This document shows, piece by piece, positions 16,220-24,920 of a stretch of DNA of 48,904 nucleotides. Each line of letters starts with the position of its first letter. The stretch's first letter is position 1. The position numbers were made by a program, and so were the translations under genes. The DNA is from Desulfuromonadales bacterium (lineage in GTDB: Bacteria > Desulfobacterota > Desulfuromonadia > Geobacterales > Pseudopelobacteraceae). The stretch is from contig JAENWA010000021.1 of NCBI GenBank assembly GCA_016650295.1, positions 1 to 48,904 on the forward strand. Direction: 5' to 3'. The notes under the pieces are model-generated. The model had not been told where the DNA came from and made no database searches. It worked only from the letters and a program-made list of their open reading frames with translations.

Positions 16220-17352
16220 CAGAGCAACTCCTCATATACGTTCCTAGCATCGAGGAGCGGTATATTGAGGAGTGATTGAACAAAACTTTCCGATTTATGC
16301 TGCTTGGTTATGTGGGACTTGAGGATATCGAAAAATGGACTTCCAAAATCTTCCCTAGCGCAGGCTATATAGCGTGATGGTGGTGGAGTTTTAGTACCGA
16401 ACAGACATTCACTGACCGGTTTGAACTCTTTGTTGAAGTTGGTAGTAGCCTGAAAAATTTCGCGTTTGGTTTCCAGATCTATTTTCGGTTTACCATGGTG
16501 CGCGGCATATTTGTTTATCTCGTAATAAACCGAAAGAGGCGACACGACGAGCCGCTCTGCAACCTCCTTGATGTGATTGATTTGCACCCAAGGATTGGTA
16601 AAACTGGTTAATTTGTTGTACGCATGTTCCGCCAGTTCCTGGGGCACCAACAATGCTCCGGCAAAGGCTTCCGCAAAATCCTCACCAGCCTCGCCTGTCA
16701 GCTGCGGGGTATGTACATGACCCAATTCATGGGCCATCCAGAACTTGAAGTCGTGCAATCGACAATCCAGATTAAGATAAATCCAGGTGGTCATCGACTC
16801 GGGCAGATAAATGTGCAGCGCGTTTTCGTGGTTCTCCTTGCTGCCCCAGAGTACCGGGATGATAACGGCATGCAGATTGATGAAAAAGTTGATCAGCTTG
16901 TCGAAGCCGATCTCGTCATTTTCTTGGACGCCGATCTGCGACCTGATTCGTTGCGCCGCTTTCTGCACGTAATCATAATTGTTGACCGGGTTCCGGAGAA
17001 TCGCGGGTTGCGAAAGATCGTCGAAGGGAAGGTATGACACAAGATCGGAAAGAATGCGGCCCATATCCCTGGCCTGTTCGATGTAGTCGTCCGTAATCTT
17101 GTGCGACCCTTTTTTTCGAAAGGCGACGACCGGCTCGTTTACTGTCGTAACCCTGGTCACCAAGTCGGAGAAGTTCAGATCCAGCACTCGCGCCAGCTTG
17201 AGGAGTTTATCAGGGCGAGGGTAAACTTCATTCTGGAACCACTTGGAAACCGACTCGCGAGAGACGCCCAGATCCTTGGCAAGTTTTGACTGAGAGAGGC
17301 CGAGTTCCTCGGTTCGCTGGCTCAACTTTTCAATATTGAGAGAGTTTTTCAT
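16219..17352 (-). CDS. XRE-family HTH regulator with ImmA/IrrE metallopeptidase domain
   Basis: A 377-residue two-domain protein. Residues ~12-65 form an XRE helix-turn-helix ('LGLSQSKLAKDLGVSRESVSKW'); residues ~190-260 carry the ImmA/IrrE zinc peptidase motif HELGH (208-212) with a downstream Glu in 'EDFAEAFAGALLVP'. Such proteins regulate mobile elements or toxins by DNA binding and/or cleaving a regulator. ATG 17352 follows a -10 box by only 6 bases, so the mRNA is predicted to be leaderless. Coupled to the PIN gene by a TGATG overlap. Confidence 0.88.
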   Translation of the reverse strand: MKNSLNIEKLSQRTEELGLSQSKLAKDLGVSRESVSKWFQNEVYPRPDKLLKLARVLDLNFSDLVTRVTTVNEPVVAFRKKGSHKITDDYIEQARDMGRILSDLVSYLPFDDLSQPAILRNPVNNYDYVQKAAQRIRSQIGVQENDEIGFDKLINFFINLHAVIIPVLWGSKENHENALHIYLPESMTTWIYLNLDCRLHDFKFWMAHELGHVHTPQLTGEAGEDFAEAFAGALLVPQELAEHAYNKLTSFTNPWVQINHIKEVAERLVVSPLSVYYEINKYAAHHGKPKIDLETKREIFQATTNFNKEFKPVSECLFGTKTPPPSRYIACAREDFGSPFFDILKSHITKQHKSESFVQSLLNIPLLDARNVYEELL

Positions 17353-17358
17353 GTGTAC

Positions 17359-17386
17359 ACTGTATCAGTTTGTCAACTTTTGTCAA
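17359..17386 (-). promoter_or_regulatory. Promoter of the XRE-ImmA/PIN pair, predicting a leaderless mRNA
   Basis: On the minus strand, TTGACA (17381-17386), a 16-base spacer and TACAGT (17359-17364) precede the ATG at 17352 by 6 bases, placing transcription start at or next to the start codon. The -35 box lies in a 10-base tandem repeat (AAAGTTGACA twice, 17371-17390), and GTGTACAC sits between the -10 and the ATG. Both are candidate binding sites for the XRE protein itself. Confidence 0.65.
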
Positions 17387-17410
17387 CTTTTAACGCATCA
17401 ACTTTACTGC

Positions 17411-18256
17411 TCAAATCCCGAGAACAGCCTGTTCATCAACCAACGGCGACAGATAGCCGGAGAAGCTCAAGAGCAGGAGGCTTGCCAAGGTCATGTCACG
17501 TGCAGCAAGATCGCGGCGGACGCCAGCGGGATTGCCTGCATGACGAATACCTGGGTAGTCAGAACAGAAGTGATAGAGATTCACCAGAGATTCTTTCATC
17601 TTGTCGTGTGGCCAATCAGTAAGTCGCCCTGCCAGTGCACCCAACGTATTACCAGTTGCAGGATTTCCTGCGGTAGCCGATGCCAATCCTTCGGCATAGT
17701 TGCTTACTTTTCCGATGCAAGTCTTGAGATCGGTCGGGTCCTGTGTTCTGGCGTACCGGTCAAATGCCTTTTCGAAATCATTTAGTAGGCCGGAGAGATG
17801 GCCGTTGCCAACATTCAATCGGTGAAGCTCGGTATAAAGGTTGGTGAAGGATCCAGGGAGCAGGAAGCGCAGAGTAAATGGCTCATCCAAGCGATAGCGC
17901 AAATTGTACTTTCGAAGAACGTCGCGGAGAAGGCGCCGGTAGAAGTCTTCATAGCCAGCGATTTCGTAGTCGGCAACAACTTTGTTCGCTTCTTCGAGAA
18001 AATGCACGATGGCCGTTTCGCTGGCAAAGTCGGTCCCTTTGAGGGTAAGAAAGCGGAGCCGCGCCTTATCAGGGTTGTTGCGGGCTTCCTCAAGCTCCAT
18101 ATCCGTTGGACGCGGGGAGAGAAATTCATCAACCGTATCGAAAAGGTCGCTAAACAAGCTCGGCGGTGCTGCTCCATCCTTGGCGGAATAATCGGCAAGC
18201 GGCTCCCACAGCTCAGTTGGGAGATATCCCCAGACACGGCGAAGACTGCCGCTCAT
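17411..18256 (-). CDS. Unknown 281-residue protein of the type I R-M operon
   Basis: A soluble, largely helical 281-residue protein translated from an ATG overlapping the hsdS stop (ATGA), so it is part of the hsd operon. I recognise no named catalytic motif. The C-terminal region 'FCSDYPGIRHAGNPAG.RRDLAARDM', followed by a hydrophobic helix, resembles the C-terminal segments of several abortive-infection-type proteins that accompany hsdS genes, but this is a weak similarity from memory. It could be an accessory defence protein, a regulator of HsdS, or an Abi effector. The N-terminal half (~1-130) looks like an independent helical domain. Confidence 0.8.
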   Translation of the reverse strand: MSGSLRRVWGYLPTELWEPLADYSAKDGAAPPSLFSDLFDTVDEFLSPRPTDMELEEARNNPDKARLRFLTLKGTDFASETAIVHFLEEANKVVADYEIAGYEDFYRRLLRDVLRKYNLRYRLDEPFTLRFLLPGSFTNLYTELHRLNVGNGHLSGLLNDFEKAFDRYARTQDPTDLKTCIGKVSNYAEGLASATAGNPATGNTLGALAGRLTDWPHDKMKESLVNLYHFCSDYPGIRHAGNPAGVRRDLAARDMTLASLLLLSFSGYLSPLVDEQAVLGI

Positions 18257-19410
18257 AGCTCCCCCTGAAATGCACGGTATAAGAGGGCCTGGGACAGATC
18301 GTCCAGCCGCTCTCGACTGGCGGTTTGTGCAGATTGCAGCGTTCTAATACCGGCTACGCGTGTTGCAAAAGCGCGCTGAAACGATATTGGCGGGAGTATA
18401 AGCGGAAGTGCACGAATAAGTGGGCCGCTGAAATTAGGTTGCGCTGCCTGCTTAGATTGCCGCGAAATAATGTCTTGGATCGCTGCGGAACGTAGGAGTT
18501 CTAAAGCAAAGGTCGGATTGAGTTCATCATTAAAACGCATTCGAATAAAATATGCCCCTGCAATGCAAGTAGGTGCATTATCTGGAACAAGGGCAACTTT
18601 TCCTACTGTGGCTCCACTGCGAGCAAAAATCAAGTCTCCTGGTTGTAAGCTACGAGCTGTCAAAGTAGAGACATTTACTTCTAACATCGGCATATTTGCG
18701 AAGTCAAAATTACCCACATTATCCAAGTCGGTAATACGAACAATTCTTGTTCCAGTAACTGAGTAGCTCTCGTTGTAAAACCGAGGCCCATATTCGAGCA
18801 GCGACAGCTCATTTCCGACGGTAGAAGTCGGCCATCCTTTTGTATTCGTAACAGGGTCTCCAAATAGTTCCGTGAATAGCGTTCTCACCAACTGGCTAGC
18901 TCGTTCATCTGCTTGCACTCGAAGACGGCGGACCGCTTCGACTTCATCTAGAATTTGTACGATGCACTGCTGTTCACGAAGCGGCGGAATAGGGATCTCT
19001 ATTCTCTCAAGGTCGCTGAAACGAAGCTGAAATCGGACTGCACCGGCACAATGGTGCTCAATGTTCTGCCTACCAACATCCGATTTCAGAAAATAGTGGA
19101 GAAACTGCGGTAGCAACGTTTTCCGACAACGAACAACAACATACATTGGGCTGACTGCGCCACCTTCAGGAAACTGACATAAAGCTACGGATCCTACGTT
19201 GATACGCGAAGGGTTGTAGGCGAGATCGTTATGACCAACAAGCTTGTAGTTGCTGCAATCCTGACTGAATACCTGTTTGTCAAAGACATCGAGTGAACGA
19301 ACAAAGCCGTTAGAATTTGTCACAGATAGAATTTCTGACGGTGTCGCGCCCTTTCGTACTGAGACCTCAGTTATGTGACTTTTCAGTGGAGTCTTGGGCC
19401 ATTTGTTCAT
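18253..19410 (-). CDS. hsdS: Type I restriction enzyme specificity subunit HsdS
   Basis: A 385-residue HsdS with two target-recognition domains (~1-150 and ~195-330), each followed by a conserved helical spacer ('IPIPPLREQQCIVQILDEVE' and 'ILPPISFQRAFATRVAGI'), and a closing 'LSQALLYRAFQGEL'. The TRDs set the bipartite DNA target; the helices act as the ruler between half-sites. The start overlaps the hsdM stop by 4 bases. The first domain has lower G/C and unusual codons relative to flanking housekeeping genes, as is common for exchangeable TRDs. Confidence 0.93.
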   Translation of the reverse strand: MNKWPKTPLKSHITEVSVRKGATPSEILSVTNSNGFVRSLDVFDKQVFSQDCSNYKLVGHNDLAYNPSRINVGSVALCQFPEGGAVSPMYVVVRCRKTLLPQFLHYFLKSDVGRQNIEHHCAGAVRFQLRFSDLERIEIPIPPLREQQCIVQILDEVEAVRRLRVQADERASQLVRTLFTELFGDPVTNTKGWPTSTVGNELSLLEYGPRFYNESYSVTGTRIVRITDLDNVGNFDFANMPMLEVNVSTLTARSLQPGDLIFARSGATVGKVALVPDNAPTCIAGAYFIRMRFNDELNPTFALELLRSAAIQDIISRQSKQAAQPNFSGPLIRALPLILPPISFQRAFATRVAGIRTLQSAQTASRERLDDLSQALLYRAFQGEL

Positions 19411-20933
19411 CTAGCGGCCAATCCTTCCAACAGAACCTTCGCCCGCTCGACAATTTCAATCTCCATCCGAATCACGTCCGCCAGAATGTCCGTAGGCGCC
19501 TCATGAATCACTGTATCGAGCCGTACGGGCTTGTAACGGCCCGGCATGAGCTGCCAACCGTTCTCACGGATTATTTCTACTGGCACTCGAAAACTGTTGG
19601 GGCCTTCCTCACGACTTGGCCACTTGGCAAGGATGTCGGGAATATCGTTGGCTTCAATAGGTGCTCGTTTATCGTCGAGCGAAAGACCGTCGGTGCTAAG
19701 TTCATAAAACCAGACCGATTCGGTGGGGCGGCCCTTCTGGAAGATGAAGATGGCGGTGCTGACTCCGGAGTAGGGTTTAAAAACACCTGACGGCAGTGCG
19801 ATGACGGCCTGGAGTTCGCAGGTGGTGAGGAGCAGTTCTCTCGCCTTGCGATCGGCTTTACCGGAGCCAAAGAGAACACCATTGGGTACAATGACCCCGG
19901 CCCGACCAGTGCCAGTCAGGTGGTCGAGAAACCACTTGAGAAAGAGTAACTCTGTGTCGCGGGTTTCAAGGCCAATATCGGCGAGGATGCTTTCCTTCTG
20001 TACACGACCGGCAAAAGGAGGATTAGCAAGGATAATGTCATAACGCGGGCCGGGATACTGCCCCCCTTTGGTGGTGGTCAGCGGGTTGTGGTGTTCGATG
20101 TGGGCCTTTTCAAGCTGGTGCAGATAAAGATTGAGGATAGCGATCTTGACCATGTTGGCGTCATTATCGAAGCCAGTGAAGGCGTGGTTCTCCAGAAACT
20201 CCCACTGTTTGGGCTTCAACAAGCTGCCGTCCAGAATGCCACGTGTAAGATCGGCGGGCTTTGTGTGGTTTTGCAGTATGTAGGTATAAGCGGAGATGAG
20301 GAACCCGGCCGTGCCGCAGGCGGGGTCACAGATGCGTAGACCCGGTTGCGGGTCCACCAACGCGACGATCAAGTCGATAATGTGGCGCGGCGTGCGGAAC
20401 TGGCCGTTGGTGCCGGACTGGGAAAGTTTATTGAGCAGGTACTCGTACATATCCCCCTTGAGATCGTGTCCCTCATGGGGAGCAAGGTCCATTTTGTGGA
20501 TTGCTTCTATGACCGCCTTTAAAGTGGGGGGATCATATATCTTCAGGAAAGCACCTTTGAAGAGCATCTTGCCGGTTTCGGAGAGGCCCGGCAGTTCATG
20601 AAACTTTTCGATGGCGCCGCGCACGGCGTCAAAAAGCTGCTGGCCGGTTAGTGTGACAAAGTTGCCCCAGGCAAATTTAGCCCATTTATCAGAGAAAATA
20701 CGCTGGTAACCCTTTTCGATAAGAGCTGCCTGCTCATCACGCTCAGAGAGCATCCGCAGGAACAAAAGGTAGGATAGCTGCTCAATAGAATCCATCGGGT
20801 TATTCACTCCGCCAGCGTACAGGACGTTCATGAGCTGGTCCACCTTCTGGCGAAGGCCGGAGGAGTAGAAGTTTGAGCTGTAGGGCTGGGTCAGTGCGGC
20901 AATGACGCCGTTGTTTGTTTCAAGTGCGGGCAT
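19407..20933 (-). CDS. hsdM: Type I restriction-modification methyltransferase subunit HsdM
   Basis: A 508-residue N6-adenine methyltransferase. It has an N-terminal helical domain (~25-160), the SAM-binding motif DPACGTAGF (~203-211) and catalytic motif NPPF (~304-307). The C-terminal part contacts HsdS. Two copies join one HsdS to methylate host DNA, and with HsdR the complex translocates and cuts unmodified DNA. Six bases separate it from the hsdR stop. Confidence 0.95.
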   Translation of the reverse strand: MPALETNNGVIAALTQPYSSNFYSSGLRQKVDQLMNVLYAGGVNNPMDSIEQLSYLLFLRMLSERDEQAALIEKGYQRIFSDKWAKFAWGNFVTLTGQQLFDAVRGAIEKFHELPGLSETGKMLFKGAFLKIYDPPTLKAVIEAIHKMDLAPHEGHDLKGDMYEYLLNKLSQSGTNGQFRTPRHIIDLIVALVDPQPGLRICDPACGTAGFLISAYTYILQNHTKPADLTRGILDGSLLKPKQWEFLENHAFTGFDNDANMVKIAILNLYLHQLEKAHIEHHNPLTTTKGGQYPGPRYDIILANPPFAGRVQKESILADIGLETRDTELLFLKWFLDHLTGTGRAGVIVPNGVLFGSGKADRKARELLLTTCELQAVIALPSGVFKPYSGVSTAIFIFQKGRPTESVWFYELSTDGLSLDDKRAPIEANDIPDILAKWPSREEGPNSFRVPVEIIRENGWQLMPGRYKPVRLDTVIHEAPTDILADVIRMEIEIVERAKVLLEGLAAR

Positions 20934-20939
20934 GGTGAT

Positions 20940-23336
20940 TTAGGTAGTTCCTTTCATTACTTGATGCGAACATTGTACTAGGGACGACTGGCGAAGTGCT
21001 TCAAAGACCTGGTCTCGTTCCTGAAATCGCGTTAGTGCTGTCAGTCCACCCAGCGTCCGAAACTGGCTCCGTTCAAACAACCGGTTGTAACGTCCGGTCA
21101 GGAAATCTGCAAGGGCCTGAGAGTCTTCACTCACCAGTTCAACCGTGGCGTTTAGCCATTTCTGGTCGCTATAGCGTAGGTTAAAACGGGCGGCGATGGA
21201 GTCAACAGTATCCAGCACTACCTTGTCCTTGGTGGGTAACGATCGCTTACCCAATGCATTGTAGACAAAGGCTGGAGTAGGGGCCGGAACGCCGTAGGAG
21301 ATAATGAGCTTGTCGGGAGAATAGAACATCTCTGGACGGTGATAGAATCGCTCTTGCAAAATCGTTTCAATGGTGTCGTCGTCTTCGGATTCAACAGCTG
21401 CTTGCAGATCGAGGTTCTCCTCGGCAAACTCCTGTAGGTCGCGTTCAAAGGAACCGCGGAAGGTCATCACATCCACTTTTTCGCCATTTGGTCCTACAAT
21501 GCGAACTTCCTGGCTGACGATGCGGTCAGTACCTTCCCAGACAGGAATCTCCCGACGTGTATCGCCCCCCTGTTCGCCGCTGTATGGTGTTTCAGGTTCA
21601 CGGATATCATCCGGCTCATAACGGGCCGGTGCCCCTCTATTCCCAGGCGGCACCTTCAGCGGCGCGGTGTAGTCATAGGTTTCTTCGAAGTATTCGGCAA
21701 CGGCGCAGAAGTCGAGCAGAAAGTAATGCTTCTTCTCATACTCAGTATTACCGATCACAAATGCAAAGCGACGTGTTCCCCGCCCCTTGATCTGTATGTA
21801 CTCCGTAGGTGAGAAGATCGGACGCATGAGGACTACATTCAGCAGGTCGCGACAATTGTAACCGGTGGAAAGCATGTCCACCGATACTGCAATGCGCTCT
21901 TTTCTTTTTCCATCACGAAAATCCTTGGCGTATGAAGAGGCGTCAGGAATGCGTGACGTAATGGTAATGGCAATCTCCGGCTTGATCTCGTTCAGTATTT
22001 TGGTGAGTGCCGTCGCATGGGTCTGATTAACGGCAAAGATGATGGACTTGCCAATTTCTCCCGTGGGATCACGTTGTGCTTCACGTAGAAAAGCCTCACA
22101 CATGACACGATTGCGATGCGGGGTAAATATCTTCCGCTCCAAGTCCTGGATCTTGAAGCTATCCTCCTGCTCGTTAACAACCACAGTCCAACCGGCCTCC
22201 TGGAGCGCCTGAGTGGTAATATCAGAACGACAATCAATAATCTTAGGCAGGCAGAGAAAGGGACCTTCCGGGTCCTGAAAAGCGTCGATAATATCGTAAC
22301 GGAATGTCGGCTGGCCTGGCTCACAACCGAAATAGTGATAGGTATCACGAAGCTGCCGTGCTTCCAGAGCCTTCGGCTCTTCCGCTGCAAGTTGCTCAAT
22401 ATTGACGTTTCTAAGGTAGGCTTTGGGTGTAGCTGTCAAGCCAATGCGTGTGGCCTGGAAGAACTGTACCACTTCGCGTGCGTCACCGTAGATGGAACGG
22501 TGCGCCTCGTCATTGATGACGAGATCAAAGTAAAAAGGCGTAAATTCCTCGCGATAGCGGCGATCCATCATGAGGGACTGGATAGTTGCGATCACTACGG
22601 AAGAACCTAGCAATTCTCCAGTACGGCGTGCCGTTTTATATATTACCGGCTTAAACTCACCGAGGATGACATTGAAATCCTCCATGGTCTGTTTGGCCAA
22701 CTCAATGCGGTCTACAATGAACAGCACCCTTTCGGCATTGCGAGTCAGCAGAAAACGGCGGATCAAGGCTGCGCATAGCAGGGTTTTACCTGTACCTGTG
22801 GCCATTTCAAGCAGAAATTTACGTTTTCCTGAGTTATCAAACTGCCTGGCGATTTCGTCCATCGCTCTTATCTGGTAGCCGCGTAAATCAAGTTCCGGTT
22901 TGAGCAGGTGCAGATAGGCCGGGGTGACCAAATCTGTTTGTAATGGACGGGGTGGCTGAAGGTTTTTTAGACGAATGCGTTCAAGGTCTTCTCGCGAAGG
23001 TAGGCGTTCGACACGGTACGCATCCCGTTGATCAGTACGTTCATAATTCCAGAACCAATGTTCGTGACCGTTTGAGAGAATGACGAATGGTGCGTTCAGA
23101 TTTTCAGCATAGCCTCGTGCCTGTTCCTTAGCATCATAAGGATCAAGGTCCTCCCGCTTTGCTTCTAGTACGCATAACACACGACCGAGGTTATCCTTGA
23201 GGAGATAATCTGCACGACCGTTGGCGTTATGAAATTCGAACTGCATTTGACGCGGATCCAGCAAGTCCCAACCGCTAAATTCAAGTGCCTTATCTATCAG
23301 AATGCGGGAAAAGGCTTCATTTTGGCCAGGAGTCAT
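20940..23336 (-). CDS. hsdR: Type I restriction enzyme endonuclease/translocase subunit HsdR
   Basis: A 798-residue HsdR of the EcoEI-like branch. The N-terminal nuclease has the PD-(D/E)xK residues (D43, 'VLEAKR' E58/K60). The SF2 helicase core follows: ATGTGKT (~179-185), DEAH (~276-279), 'GLTATP', and the later motif VI 'IKGRGTRR'. The C-terminal ~250 residues correspond to the EcoEI_R_C domain. Start at ATG 23336 after AAAGGA. First gene of the hsdRMS operon. All motifs look intact, so the system is probably functional. Confidence 0.95.
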   Translation of the reverse strand: MTPGQNEAFSRILIDKALEFSGWDLLDPRQMQFEFHNANGRADYLLKDNLGRVLCVLEAKREDLDPYDAKEQARGYAENLNAPFVILSNGHEHWFWNYERTDQRDAYRVERLPSREDLERIRLKNLQPPRPLQTDLVTPAYLHLLKPELDLRGYQIRAMDEIARQFDNSGKRKFLLEMATGTGKTLLCAALIRRFLLTRNAERVLFIVDRIELAKQTMEDFNVILGEFKPVIYKTARRTGELLGSSVVIATIQSLMMDRRYREEFTPFYFDLVINDEAHRSIYGDAREVVQFFQATRIGLTATPKAYLRNVNIEQLAAEEPKALEARQLRDTYHYFGCEPGQPTFRYDIIDAFQDPEGPFLCLPKIIDCRSDITTQALQEAGWTVVVNEQEDSFKIQDLERKIFTPHRNRVMCEAFLREAQRDPTGEIGKSIIFAVNQTHATALTKILNEIKPEIAITITSRIPDASSYAKDFRDGKRKERIAVSVDMLSTGYNCRDLLNVVLMRPIFSPTEYIQIKGRGTRRFAFVIGNTEYEKKHYFLLDFCAVAEYFEETYDYTAPLKVPPGNRGAPARYEPDDIREPETPYSGEQGGDTRREIPVWEGTDRIVSQEVRIVGPNGEKVDVMTFRGSFERDLQEFAEENLDLQAAVESEDDDTIETILQERFYHRPEMFYSPDKLIISYGVPAPTPAFVYNALGKRSLPTKDKVVLDTVDSIAARFNLRYSDQKWLNATVELVSEDSQALADFLTGRYNRLFERSQFRTLGGLTALTRFQERDQVFEALRQSSLVQCSHQVMKGTT

Positions 23337-23367
23337 CGGGTATTATCCTTTAATTTAGCCTTATTAC

Positions 23368-23398
23368 AAAAAAGGCCGCCTTGGAGACGACCTCTTTG
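23368..23398 (-). terminator. Terminator between yajQ and the defence island
   Basis: On the minus strand, AAAGAGGTCG pairs with the complementary GGCGGCCTTTTTT (some wobble pairs), ending in a T-run. It separates yajQ from hsdR. Confidence 0.6.
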
Positions 23399-23421
23399 GC
23401 AGAACTCAATAGTCGTCCCAT

Positions 23422-23907
23422 TTATTCCCTGAAATTCGTAAACTGCATCTCAATATCCAGATCCTTGGCCTTGAGGAACTGGATCGCATCCTGCAGATCG
23501 TCACGGTTTTTGCCGGTCACCCGCACCTGTTCGTCCTGAATCTGGGCCTGAACCTTGAGCTTTGATTCCTTGATAACGGCGATTATCTCCTTGCCCTTTT
23601 CCTTGGAGATACCTTGCTGGACCGTGATGACCTGGCGCACAAGACCGCCCGAGGCCGGTTCGACCTTGCCATACTGCAACGCCTTGATGGAGATGTTACG
23701 CTTGAGAAACTTGGATTGCAGCACATCAATGACCGCCTTGAGTTTGTAGTCGTCGTCGGCCAGGATTTTCACGGAATCCTTTTCCTGGGTGATCTGACTC
23801 TTGGAACCCTTGAAATCATAGCGCTGCCCGATCTCCTTGACAGCCTGAGAAACGGCGTTGTCAACCTCCTGCATGTCTACCTTGGATACGATGTCGAATG
23901 ACGGCAT
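23422..23907 (-). CDS. yajQ: YajQ family (DUF520) nucleotide-binding protein
   Basis: A 161-residue protein of usual family length. '[19 protein letters not shown]', '[11 protein letters not shown]' and the C-terminal '[18 protein letters not shown]' are diagnostic. YajQ proteins have two ferredoxin-like domains, bind nucleotides, and in some bacteria bind cyclic di-GMP. It lies at the right flank of the defence island and 3' of a repeat element. The role in this organism is unknown. Confidence 0.95.
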   Translation of the reverse strand: MPSFDIVSKVDMQEVDNAVSQAVKEIGQRYDFKGSKSQITQEKDSVKILADDDYKLKAVIDVLQSKFLKRNISIKALQYGKVEPASGGLVRQVITVQQGISKEKGKEIIAVIKESKLKVQAQIQDEQVRVTGKNRDDLQDAIQFLKAKDLDIEMQFTNFRE

Positions 23908-23928
23908 ACTTGAAACCTCCAGAAAGAA

Positions 23929-24021
23929 TCAGGTAAAGGCAGAGGTAAAGGAAAAGTGAGCTTCTTCAACTCAACCTTTGCCTCTACCTCTACCTCTTCC
24001 TGTGGCTTTATCTCTACCTGA
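23929..24021. repeat. Intergenic TCAGGT...ACCTGA element, copy 1 (yajQ-lolA)
   Basis: A 93-base element bounded by TCAGGT (23929) and ACCTGA (24016). The left arm holds AGGTAAAGGCAGAGGTAAAGG; the right arm carries the complementary CCTTTGCC, then repeats CTCTACC about every 6 bases. It fills nearly the whole yajQ-lolA gap. Shares ends and arm style with the elements at 29850 and 45750. Confidence 0.7.
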
Positions 24022-24029
24022 TGTTCTAA

Positions 24030-24752
24030 CTATGGTTTTATGACCTCGACCCCTTGCGGCACCTTGAACGTGAACCTGCTGTTGTCGATACCCTTGTTGA
24101 CCCTGACGCGGCTGTAATCGATCCGGGTCTGATTGCCGCCGGCGTCGTGGATGACGGAGGCCAGAATCGGAAAGATATCCCGCACACTGCCGTCCCGCTC
24201 AAAAGCCGCAACAGCTGCGGCAGAAACGGTCAGCTGCAGCTTTGCCAGCACGACTGACGGGCTTTTCGGCACCAGTTCGAGCTGGTAATTACCGTTTTTG
24301 TCCTGAGGGTCCTTGGCAAAGGTTACGTTGAAATCACGGGAGACGTGCCCGAGCCCGGTCAGGTAGGACAGGGCTATGGAGTTGCCTCCCTTGAACATTT
24401 CAGCCACCGGGGAAACCATCACCTGTTTGTTCTCTGCAAGGTAGAACCAGACCTGTTTGCCATTGGAAATGATCTGCTGCTTCGGCTTGGTGTAGTTGAA
24501 GCGGAACATGGCTGTTGCCGAGGCCGGTTTTTTCAGGAGCAATTCACCGCTGCCCTTCTGCTCCCGATTGACGCCGGCGATAACGGACTTCTGGACAAAG
24601 TCGGCCTGGACATCCTGTAGCGAGGAGTATCCCTTTTCCAGGGCCGAAACCACACTCTTCAGGTCGGCCGGTTTTTCAGCACTCAGTACCTCCGAGGATA
24701 CCGGCATCATGATCAGAAGCAGTATCAACAGACGGATCAGTTTTTTCAGCAT
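24030..24752 (-). CDS. lolA: Outer-membrane lipoprotein carrier LolA
   Basis: A 240-residue periplasmic chaperone. It has a signal peptide (~1-25, hydrophobic core 'LIRLLILLLIMMPVSS', likely cleaved before EKPAD), then the LolA fold ('YSSLQDVQADFVQKS', 'GSGELLLKKPA.....FRFNYTKP', 'QQIISNGKQVWFY'). It shuttles lipoproteins released by LolCDE to LolB or the outer membrane. No Lol ATPase is in the window. Confidence 0.92.
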   Translation of the reverse strand: MLKKLIRLLILLLIMMPVSSEVLSAEKPADLKSVVSALEKGYSSLQDVQADFVQKSVIAGVNREQKGSGELLLKKPASATAMFRFNYTKPKQQIISNGKQVWFYLAENKQVMVSPVAEMFKGGNSIALSYLTGLGHVSRDFNVTFAKDPQDKNGNYQLELVPKSPSVVLAKLQLTVSAAAVAAFERDGSVRDIFPILASVIHDAGGNQTRIDYSRVRVNKGIDNSRFTFKVPQGVEVIKP

Positions 24753-24756
24753 ATTG

Positions 24757-24776
24757 ACTCCTTACCAAGGAGTCTG
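24757..24776. repeat. Small inverted repeat near the lolA start
   Basis: GACTCCTT and AAGGAGTC flank ACC, forming a perfect 8-bp hairpin just upstream of the lolA ATG (24752). It contains the likely ribosome binding site (AAGGAG), so folding would hide it. Confidence 0.55.
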
Positions 24777-24920
24777 TCGGACTCAGGAAATCGTAGAAGA
24801 TTTACCCTAAGCCCGATAGGCTCCCATAACAGCAGATTTTGTTGCGTCGGTCACTGTGCCACAAGCACATCGCTATCGCAACCGCTTTTGGCCGCGGCAT
24901 GGAATTGTGAAGTCAAAATA

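Noticed and set aside
23929-24021. Ordinary intrinsic terminator for lolA
   Set aside because: No T-run and arms of repeated 6-mers, with ends shared by two other loci; better explained as a repeat element.
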